Positions 57,371 to 64,000 of a stretch of DNA of 64,000 bases are shown one piece after another. The notes below the pieces were generated by a model. The model did no database searches. It saw nothing but the letters and a program-made list of their open reading frames with translations, and was not told the DNA's origin. Source of the DNA: CBDCWQ01 sp965223435 (GTDB lineage: Bacteria; Myxococcota; Kuafuiibacteriia; Kuafuiibacteriales; Kuafuiibacteriaceae); contig CBDCWQ010000022.1 of assembly GCA_965223435.1 (NCBI GenBank), positions 186,001 to 250,000 of the forward strand, in the 5' to 3' direction. The position numbers and the translations under genes are program-made. The number at the start of each line of letters is the position of its first letter. Positions within the stretch are counted from its first letter, which is position 1.

Positions 57371-57820
57371 TCAACAGGGTGTCTCCTTGGCCAACTTTCG
57401 CCGAATCCGGCGGGTCCGGGCACGCATGTCTTTGGCCTCGCCCGGTTCGGCGTGGTCGTACCCAAGCAAATGGAGCGTCCCATGAACCGCCAGGAGCTCA
57501 AGCTCGTCCGCCAGGGGGCGCCGACGCATAGAGGCTTGCGCCATCGCTCGCTCAACACTGATCACCACGTCCCCAAGAATCGGGCCGACGTCTCCGTCAG
57601 GTGCCTCATCGAGCGCAAAGGCCAAAACATCCGTGGGACGATCCACCCCTCGGTATTCCTTGTTGAGCGCATGAATCTCACGGTCGTCGGTCAATAACAC
57701 CGACGCCTCTCTCTCCGAAGCCCCCTCCATCGCCAGGGTAAGCTCGACGGCACGCCGAACGCGCCGCATCTGCCCCCCTCGCGCGCCCTTTCGCCGGCGA
57801 CGAGTCATCAACACCGGCAT
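57371..57820 (-). CDS. ybeY: Endoribonuclease YbeY, rRNA maturation factor
   Basis: YbeY is a zinc-dependent RNase for 16S rRNA 3'-end maturation and ribosome quality control. The 149-aa protein has the invariant zinc motif HGTLHLLGYDH near residues 114-124 and the upstream motifs LTDDREIHALNKEYRGVDRPTDVLAF and GDVVIS. Its start overlaps the stop of the 7TM-HD gene by one base (TGATG), so translation is coupled. The basic N-terminus (MTRRRRKGARGG) is longer than usual, and an internal start is possible. Confidence 0.96.
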   Translation of the reverse strand: MPVLMTRRRRKGARGGQMRRVRRAVELTLAMEGASEREASVLLTDDREIHALNKEYRGVDRPTDVLAFALDEAPDGDVGPILGDVVISVERAMAQASMRRRPLADELELLAVHGTLHLLGYDHAEPGEAKDMRARTRRIRRKLAKETPC

Positions 57821-60141
57821 CAGTTGGGCTCGCCGCGCATCGGAGGCCGGACGATTTGCGCACTGGACACAAGCGGCAGCGTGGACAGAGTGGGTCGCCC
57901 CGGTCTCACCAGCCTTTCCTCAAGCACATCACTGAAAGCCCTGGTCACCGACTCGAGATCGCGCAAAGTAAGCTCACACCGATCCAGTTGACCGTCGTTC
58001 AACAGCTCGTGAATTCCGGTCCGAACCACCGACTCAATGCGTTCTCGACTCAGGTCGACCAGCCCCACAAGCCCCCTGGTCATCGCCTCAACAACGTCAG
58101 CCAAAAGAACCAAGGCGGCCTCGGTACTCACCGGTTTGGGCCCCGCATAGCCAAAATCGTTGACACTCACAGACTCCGGAAGCCGCGACGCCCTCTCGTA
58201 TTGGGTGCGAACCACGCCCGTCCCATGATGCTGAACAATGATATCGGTCACCGATTGCCCAAGACGGTGCTTCACGGCCAGTTCAATGCCATCGGCCACA
58301 TGTTTTTTGAGTTCCTTCGCCGCTTCTCTCGGGGAGATGCCAGCCAGATTTTCTGGGGTGTTCTCGTCGAAGATTCGTGGATTCCTGATCTTTCCGATGT
58401 CGTGGTAGTAGGCTCCCACTCGGGACAAAAGTGGGTTCGCACCCACAGACTTCGCAGCCGATTCGGCCAGTTTACCGACAAGAATCGAGTGGTGGTAGGT
58501 CCCTGGCGCCTCCACCAACAGCTCACGAAGCAGCGGATGGTTGAGGTTCGCTAGATCCAACAACTTCATCGAGGTGGTGTACCCGAACAAGACCTCAACC
58601 AAAGGAACCGACAAGGTGGCCATCGCCGCCGCCAGAAGACCAGAAATGATGGCTCCGGAAACATCAAGAAGCGTTTCTCGAAAAGCAAACTCAGACCCAA
58701 GCAACGCCAAAGAAATGACCACCAGCGCCTGGGCAAGAGAGGCTCGGCCCCCTGCATAAAAAAGCATCGCCCGCGGCCGCTCCGATTCGGCAGCCGATGC
58801 CGCCGCCACCGACCCCAAAAAGGTATACGCCGCAAAGGAAAGGCTGGAGTCCATCATCCACCCTGCGGTCAGTCCCGCCAGCGCCGCAAACGCGGCGGCC
58901 GTTTCGGCCCCAACGACAAAACGGATCAACATGGTTCCGGCACAAAGCGGCATCGCATAGCGATAAGCCGATATGCCGGCCAGCGGGAATTCTTCGCTGA
59001 GCCAAAGAACCGCCTTGTACCCCGTCCACGTCAAGAGCAGCATCGCAATGTAAGAAGACGCCAAGAACGCAAGGTCGCGATGACTCGGACGGAAACCACG
59101 ATAGCTGCGGTTCGTAAACCGGTACATCACGATAACCAAAAGTACGATCAAGACCGCACTTCCGAGGGCCGCCTGAACCCGGCTTTCACCCGAAAGCTCT
59201 TCTTCGATCCCTTGGAGAATAAACCGATGACGCTCGGTGACACGCTCTCCCGCGCGAAGGACCGCCTCCCCCGGGTTGATCGGAATCACCACCGTTTTGA
59301 TCGCACGCTCCGCGGCCTCTCTTCTTCTTTCGGTCTCGAGCGGGTTTTCTATGAGATTCGGCTTCAGCAGGCGCTTGACCAAAATCGCCACCGCTCTTCG
59401 ATACGAAAGCTCCAAGCGAACGAGGCGCCTGGCTACGATCTCGTCGACCCGCGCCCGCGCCTCGTCAACACCCATGACGCTGGCATAGTCCAGCACCCGG
59501 ACTTCTCGGTCTGAAGCGCCGCGCTGGTTCAACATACGTACCGCCACGCCCTCGGGAGCCTGGAGCATCAACAGCGCCTTATCTTCCACGATGCGGGCTT
59601 GGTAGATGCTCTGCACAATCATGATGGCGGCATCGCGAAGCTCATCCGCGTGCGGTGCGCGGGTAAGCGGCAACAATGAATCCGGGTGCAGATTGCTCCC
59701 CAGCGCCAAAATGAAGCGGCGCTCCCGCTCGGGAGGCGTTTCATCCAGATCCGCGATGCTCCGAAAGGCGGCCTCGATGCGCCGCTTGCTCCGACCACCA
59801 AGATCCGCTGCCAAGTCGTATGTAGGGAGTACCCTAGATCTAGCCTCCCGCTGCAACCGCCCAGTGGTCTCAAAATCTTCAATGATAAAACCACGAGGGC
59901 TCTTCACCGTGCGGGGCGCGATCTCGCCCGTTTTCAGCTCCGGCAACCCGAGCAGCCCATCGTCTAACCCGGGCAACAGAAGAAGAGCGGCCCCCGCAGC
60001 CGTGACCAACAGCAACGCTAAGATATTAAGATCCCTAAGGAATCTCCCCGGGCGCTGCCAACGGCGTTTCCGCGGGAGCCGCCGGTCGGACCGCGGCCTT
60101 TGCGCCCCATCGGGAAAGATCGGTGGCGAAAACTCACTCAC
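57820..60141 (-). CDS. 7TM-HD family phosphodiesterase (PgpH-like)
   Basis: A 773-aa membrane protein from GTG 60141: one N-terminal helix (ILALLLVTAAGAALLLLPG), an extracytoplasmic 7TMR-HDED-like domain (about 65-320), about seven transmembrane helices (about 325-545) and a cytoplasmic HD domain. The HD residues are intact: YHHSILVGKLAE, YYHDIGKIRNP and IIVQHHGTG. In Firmicutes, PgpH hydrolyses cyclic di-AMP; whether this organism makes that nucleotide cannot be seen here. Placement directly upstream of ybeY is conserved in many bacteria. phoH, the usual third member, is not present. The start region overlaps the divergent speA start by 19 bp. Confidence 0.93.
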   Translation of the reverse strand: MSEFSPPIFPDGAQRPRSDRRLPRKRRWQRPGRFLRDLNILALLLVTAAGAALLLLPGLDDGLLGLPELKTGEIAPRTVKSPRGFIIEDFETTGRLQREARSRVLPTYDLAADLGGRSKRRIEAAFRSIADLDETPPERERRFILALGSNLHPDSLLPLTRAPHADELRDAAIMIVQSIYQARIVEDKALLMLQAPEGVAVRMLNQRGASDREVRVLDYASVMGVDEARARVDEIVARRLVRLELSYRRAVAILVKRLLKPNLIENPLETERRREAAERAIKTVVIPINPGEAVLRAGERVTERHRFILQGIEEELSGESRVQAALGSAVLIVLLVIVMYRFTNRSYRGFRPSHRDLAFLASSYIAMLLLTWTGYKAVLWLSEEFPLAGISAYRYAMPLCAGTMLIRFVVGAETAAAFAALAGLTAGWMMDSSLSFAAYTFLGSVAAASAAESERPRAMLFYAGGRASLAQALVVISLALLGSEFAFRETLLDVSGAIISGLLAAAMATLSVPLVEVLFGYTTSMKLLDLANLNHPLLRELLVEAPGTYHHSILVGKLAESAAKSVGANPLLSRVGAYYHDIGKIRNPRIFDENTPENLAGISPREAAKELKKHVADGIELAVKHRLGQSVTDIIVQHHGTGVVRTQYERASRLPESVSVNDFGYAGPKPVSTEAALVLLADVVEAMTRGLVGLVDLSRERIESVVRTGIHELLNDGQLDRCELTLRDLESVTRAFSDVLEERLVRPGRPTLSTLPLVSSAQIVRPPMRGEPN

Positions 60142-62246
60142 GTCCCGACGAGAGTGCCGAAGTCGCCAACAAGGAGCAAGCCAGGACCACCAGCCTGCGC
60201 TTTATCTTGGCCGCCCCTCGTGTGTATGGACGCTCTGTGAAATCGTGGACATACCGAGACTCGGCAGAACTTTACAATGTGGCCGGCTGGAGCAATGGGT
60301 ACTTTGACGTCAACAGCGAGGGCAACGTAGCCCTTCGCCCCGATGGAAACGACGACCTCGAAATCGATCTCAAGCGTGTGGTCGATGACCTCGTGCGCCG
60401 CGGCTTGTCGCTGCCCATACTCTTGCGTTTCAACGACATCCTACGAAAACGCCTAGAGGAACTGTCACGAGCCTTCCAAGACAAGATCCAAGAATACAAC
60501 TATAAAAACCGCTACCAGCTGGTCATGCCCATCAAGGTGAATCAGCAACGGCACGTGGTTCAAGAGCTCCTTGCGTACGGCCGACCTTACGGACTGGGAC
60601 TCGAGGCCGGCAGCAAACCCGAACTCCTCATCGCCATCGCACTCATGGACCAACGAGACGGCCTTATCGTGTGCAATGGATACAAAGATACCGCATACAT
60701 CGAGACGGCACTCCTCGCACAGCGTTTGGGCCGAAAACCATTGATCATCGTCGACCGTTTTCTCGAACTTGATTTGGTGATTCGCGCCGCCAATCGCTTG
60801 GGACTCAAACCCAACATCGGCGTACGCGCAAAATTGGCAAGCAAGGGCAGCGGACGATGGGCAGAAACCGGGGGCGACCGTTCTAAGTTTGGGCTATCGG
60901 CGAGCGAGCTGGTCGAGGCCGTGCAAAGGCTCAAACAGGAGAATATGCTGGACCGCTTGGTGTGTTTACATTTTCACATTGGCTCTCAAATTTCTGCCAT
61001 CCGCCCGGTGAAAGATGCCTTGAGCGAGGCCGTGCGAATCTTTGTCGACCTGTACAAGATGGGCGCGCCTTTATCATACATGGACGTCGGAGGCGGCCTG
61101 GCCGTAGACTACGATGGCTCTCGCACCACGTTCCATGCATCCAAAAATTATAGTCTAGAAGAATACGCAGCGGACATCGTGCACGCGCTGGGAAGCACAC
61201 TCGAGGAAGAAAACATTCCACACCCCACGATTTTATCGGAATCAGGCCGCGCGCTGGTCGCCCACCATGCAGTACTCGTATTCAATGTACTCGGCAAAAC
61301 TCAAGATCCGCCTACCCAAGATTCGCCTACTCAAGATCCGCCCACCCACACCCCAGACGCCAACGAATCCACAATAAAGGCCAAACATCCCTTGGTCGAG
61401 GAAATACACGAAGTCTCGCAAACGGTGACCCGAAAAAATTACCAAGAGGCCTACCACGACGCGCTGCAACTCAAAGAAGATGCACTTTCCCTTTACCGTC
61501 ATGGCATCCTGAACCTTCGTGAGCGAGCCCAAGTCGAACAACTCTTCTGGGCAGCAGCACACAAGATCTGGAAAATCGTAAGAGAACTGGACTACATCCC
61601 AGAAGACTTGAGCACGCTAGGACGCCAAATTTGCGACACGTACTTTTGCAATTTCTCTGTTTTTCAGAGCGTTCCTGATGCATGGGCGGTCAAACACCTG
61701 TTTCCGGTCATGCCCATTCATCGGCTCAACGAGCAACCTATGCGTCACGGAATCTTAGCGGACCTGACGTGTGACAGCGACGGAAAAATTGACCAGTTCA
61801 TCGATGTCCATGACGTGAAAAGCACACTTGAGCTCCACGACCTCGAGCCCGAGGAGCCCTACGTCCTAGGCATTTTCCTGGTGGGCGCATACCAGGAGAT
61901 CCTCGGAGATCTGCACAATCTGTTTGGCGACGTACACGCAGTCCATATCGCCCGCGATGAGGAAGGCGGATATTCGGTGCACCACATCGAAGAAGGAGAC
62001 ACCGTCAAAGAGGTGCTTTCCTATGTCGCCTACGACCAAAGAACGCTCGTGGAATGCCTGCGAAAATCCATCGAAACCGCCATCAGCCAGGGGCGAATGA
62101 GCTTCGAAGAGAGTGCGGTCCTCATGAAGCATTTCGAAGCGGGCCTTGCCAGCTACACGTACCTCGAAACCGGGGAGCTCCTGAACTCATGGTTAAGCTC
62201 GATCGTCCCCCGGCCCAACCTCAGTGTGGTCCCGGAAGCTGGATAG
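60123..62246 (+). CDS. speA: Biosynthetic arginine decarboxylase
   Basis: It converts arginine to agmatine, the first step of the ADC route to putrescine. The 707-aa product belongs to the large PLP-dependent alanine-racemase-fold decarboxylases: SAELYNVAGW near the start, the PLP lysine in MPIKVNQQRHVV, HFHIGSQIS, MDVGGGLAVDYDG, the active-site CDTYFCNFSVFQSVPDAWAV, and GILADLTCDSDGKIDQF. The start GTG 60123 overlaps the divergent 7TM-HD start; GTG 60222 is an alternative and would remove the overlap. A tandem repeat has inserted a TQDPP/TQDSP/TQDPP stretch near residues 393-407, in the region between the barrel and the helical insert. Because it is in frame and the rest is intact, the enzyme is probably functional. 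Confidence 0.95.
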   Translation: MAKTHSRPDESAEVANKEQARTTSLRFILAAPRVYGRSVKSWTYRDSAELYNVAGWSNGYFDVNSEGNVALRPDGNDDLEIDLKRVVDDLVRRGLSLPILLRFNDILRKRLEELSRAFQDKIQEYNYKNRYQLVMPIKVNQQRHVVQELLAYGRPYGLGLEAGSKPELLIAIALMDQRDGLIVCNGYKDTAYIETALLAQRLGRKPLIIVDRFLELDLVIRAANRLGLKPNIGVRAKLASKGSGRWAETGGDRSKFGLSASELVEAVQRLKQENMLDRLVCLHFHIGSQISAIRPVKDALSEAVRIFVDLYKMGAPLSYMDVGGGLAVDYDGSRTTFHASKNYSLEEYAADIVHALGSTLEEENIPHPTILSESGRALVAHHAVLVFNVLGKTQDPPTQDSPTQDPPTHTPDANESTIKAKHPLVEEIHEVSQTVTRKNYQEAYHDALQLKEDALSLYRHGILNLRERAQVEQLFWAAAHKIWKIVRELDYIPEDLSTLGRQICDTYFCNFSVFQSVPDAWAVKHLFPVMPIHRLNEQPMRHGILADLTCDSDGKIDQFIDVHDVKSTLELHDLEPEEPYVLGIFLVGAYQEILGDLHNLFGDVHAVHIARDEEGGYSVHHIEEGDTVKEVLSYVAYDQRTLVECLRKSIETAISQGRMSFEESAVLMKHFEAGLASYTYLETGELLNSWLSSIVPRPNLSVVPEAG
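61299..61343 (+). repeat. Three 15-bp tandem repeats within speA
   Basis: Three units of ACTCAAGATCCGCCT and close variants start at 61299, 61314 and 61329. They encode TQDPP, TQDSP and TQDPP. The copies are nearly identical, which suggests recent expansion by slippage. Confidence 0.9.
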
Positions 62247-62358
62247 ACATATGACGACAAACATTCCCCTCTTGGAGACGACCGTGGTACGCCTTATAGG
62301 CACGATGTTTAGGGCCCCAGTACCCCCTAGGAAACCTTGCAACGACACAGGAGGACCC

Positions 62359-63969
62359 ATGTCTTTTGCGCGCGTCTCTAAAAAGAGCCTACTTGACCCC
62401 ATCACCCTCTTCATCGCGATGGCCGCGTTCCTCGCGCCTTTGGGCTGTGGTGACTCTGGTGCCATCCCGCCAGAGAAAAACGAAATCAGCCTGCTTGGCG
62501 GAGCCGCAACAGGCCGGACCGACGGAACGCTTACGTTCCAAGTAGAGCACGCGGTCACCACGACTCGACAAATTTTCGCACAACTCCTCGATCCCACCCT
62601 TCCGAGCGGCCAGCACAACGTTTTTGGCGAAACAAGCAAGCTGGTCTTCGGCACGGGCACCGCCGAGCTGGTTCTTACGGTGACCGGCAACCCTGGTTCC
62701 GGCAACCAATATGTGCTCACCGTTCAACTGCGAGACGGAACCACCGTCCTCACGACCGCAACCCAAAACGTAACCCTCGAGGCTGCTGACCCTTCGATCA
62801 TCGCAACTTTCGATACGGATTTAAGATCTAACGGATTTGGAGGCGTGAACGCCATTTCTGTTGACAACGAAGGTCCCTGCGGAGCGTCGGACACAGAAGC
62901 CGAGGCAATCCATCGCGAGTCTGGGGGGGTCAACAATTCGGGATTTGCCGAATTCAACTACGATGTCAGGGACAATAGCGATCCCGACTGCGGCGACTTC
63001 GCGGCTTTCGGTATGCCCACCGCCAACAACCAAACCAGAGACCTTGGGGCCTTCGAAGGCATTCGCTTCTCGGTCATGAGCAATGCTGATTCGGCGGGGA
63101 AGGATTTTGTGGTCACCCTTCGAGACCAAGATTGTCCCTCAGAAGGCCTTATCAATCGGTCCGAGGCCATTGTAACCGCCCCAAGCACACCGGGCGAGTG
63201 GGTACAAAAGGCGGTCCTATTTCCATCATTCGAGGCCCAAACCAATGGCTGTCCCAACTCCACAGATGGCTTCAGGCAGGTTCTCAGTCTCAGCTTTGTG
63301 GTCAACAGGGTGGGAGAAACAGGAATACTTTCATTTGATGAGGTCTTTTTGGTGCCCGTCGGTGAACTCCTGGCCGAGAGTAACGGATCGCTTCCGGTTC
63401 TCTCGAACTTTGATCGGGACAACGTCAACAATGCGTTTGGGGGAACCAACGGCGTTTCACTCGACAACGAAGGGTCTTGCGGAAGTTCGAACACCAGTGC
63501 GTCCGCAACCCATGAGCTCACCGGGGGCGTAGATAATTCTCCCCACGTTCGCTTCAATTACTCGGTGGACCGAAACAGCAACATAGACTGCGGGAATTTC
63601 GCAGCTTTTGGCATGGCTTCGCCCCCACCCCGTGTCACCCGCGATCTAAGCGCCTACAAAGGCGTACGCTACTACGTGAAAAGCGAGGTATCGAGCCGGA
63701 GACAAAGCTTCATCGTGTCCATCCGAGATCACGAGTGCGCTTCCCCCAGTGCGATCAACCGCTCGGAGGCCACCCGGATCGCACCCGATTCAGACCAGTG
63801 GGTTCAGCAAACCATACTCTTCAGCGAGTTTACCGCCCAGGCAAGAGCATGCCCCGACCCCGACGACGACTTCCGAGAGGCACTAAGCCTGTCGTTTGTC
63901 ATCACGGAAGTGGGTGCATCCGGCGCACTGCTTTTCGACAAAGTCGAATTCATTCCCGACGACGAATAG
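62359..63969 (+). CDS. Lipoprotein with two homologous CIA30/carbohydrate-binding-like repeats
   Basis: The start is ATG 62359 with AGGAGG at 62349-62354. The lipobox is APLGC near residue 31. An Ig-like N-terminal domain (about 45-150) precedes two tandem homologous domains (about 153-345 and 350-536). Each opens with F(D)xDxxxNxFGGxN, followed by VDNEGPCG / LDNEGSCG, CGxFAAFGM, a KxFxVxLRDxxC / SFIVSIRDHEC strand and an ending LSFDEVFLVP / LFDKVEFIP. This pattern resembles CIA30/CBM11-type jelly rolls. Four conserved Cys per repeat may form disulfides. The ligand is unknown. The 112-bp gap after speA holds only the ribosome binding site. Confidence 0.87.
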   Translation: MSFARVSKKSLLDPITLFIAMAAFLAPLGCGDSGAIPPEKNEISLLGGAATGRTDGTLTFQVEHAVTTTRQIFAQLLDPTLPSGQHNVFGETSKLVFGTGTAELVLTVTGNPGSGNQYVLTVQLRDGTTVLTTATQNVTLEAADPSIIATFDTDLRSNGFGGVNAISVDNEGPCGASDTEAEAIHRESGGVNNSGFAEFNYDVRDNSDPDCGDFAAFGMPTANNQTRDLGAFEGIRFSVMSNADSAGKDFVVTLRDQDCPSEGLINRSEAIVTAPSTPGEWVQKAVLFPSFEAQTNGCPNSTDGFRQVLSLSFVVNRVGETGILSFDEVFLVPVGELLAESNGSLPVLSNFDRDNVNNAFGGTNGVSLDNEGSCGSSNTSASATHELTGGVDNSPHVRFNYSVDRNSNIDCGNFAAFGMASPPPRVTRDLSAYKGVRYYVKSEVSSRRQSFIVSIRDHECASPSAINRSEATRIAPDSDQWVQQTILFSEFTAQARACPDPDDDFREALSLSFVITEVGASGALLFDKVEFIPDDE

Positions 63970-64000
63970 CGAAAAGGTCCTCGTCCCCTGAGTCCGTCAT

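Overview
The window is high-GC DNA that reads like a predatory or social bacterium of the Myxococcota/Bradymonadota type (former Deltaproteobacteria). The evidence is membrane-anchored Ser/Thr kinases, FHA-domain sigma54 activators, seven 'CGDG…CDDG' cysteine-rich (DUF4215-type) repeats, many secreted LamG, PPC, beta-helix and lectin proteins, and three giant extracellular ORFs of about 3,000 codons each. No tRNA, rRNA or CRISPR array was recognised. The taxonomic placement is inferred from gene families only.

Layout. (1) 1-4902, minus strand: a signalling operon of FHA-GAF-sigma54 activator, PEGA/TPR membrane protein, ricin-type lectin and a Ser/Thr kinase cut by the window edge. (2) 4925-5543: a compact cassette encoding a four-helix-bundle protein of the 23S-rRNA-IVS/Avd-like family. 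It sits between 58-bp inverted repeats built largely of CTGGAC hexamers, with a broken partial copy immediately to its left. (3) 5975-11049: a secreted PPC-repeat protein, a TPR lipoprotein, a methyltransferase and a periplasmic Cu/Zn superoxide dismutase. (4) 11189-44027: two giant paralogues in divergent orientation. One is a 3,143-aa secreted protein on the minus strand. The other is on the plus strand and looks like a single ~6,000-codon gene split by a one-base frameshift at about 35146. Between them lie an RDD membrane protein, a CTGGAC array with a decayed second four-helix-bundle gene, a DUF4345-like membrane protein and a beta-helix/LamG protein. (5) 44139-45602: a small accessory island with a nonsense-mutated HTH gene, a palindrome, and a translationally coupled nucleotidyltransferase-fold/XRE pair resembling a toxin-antitoxin module. 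(6) 45919-55924: a second kinase/sigma54 module (TPR membrane protein, two kinases, FHA-sigma54 activator) followed by secreted SUMF1-like, DUF4215 and LamG proteins. (7) 56024-62246: housekeeping genes (nuoD, ybeY, a 7TM-HD phosphodiesterase, speA), then a two-repeat lipoprotein.

How it fits together. Regions 1 and 6 are two parallel versions of one design: kinase, FHA-sigma54 activator, and a TPR-containing protein with two C-terminal membrane helices. They plausibly couple an envelope signal to sigma54 transcription. The rest is dominated by exported adhesive or carbohydrate-binding proteins. The observation most worth following is the four-helix-bundle cassette. Its long terminal inverted repeats would fold into a stem enclosing only the ORF, which is the architecture of 23S rRNA intervening sequences, and a decayed relative with the same hexamer array lies 16 kb away.
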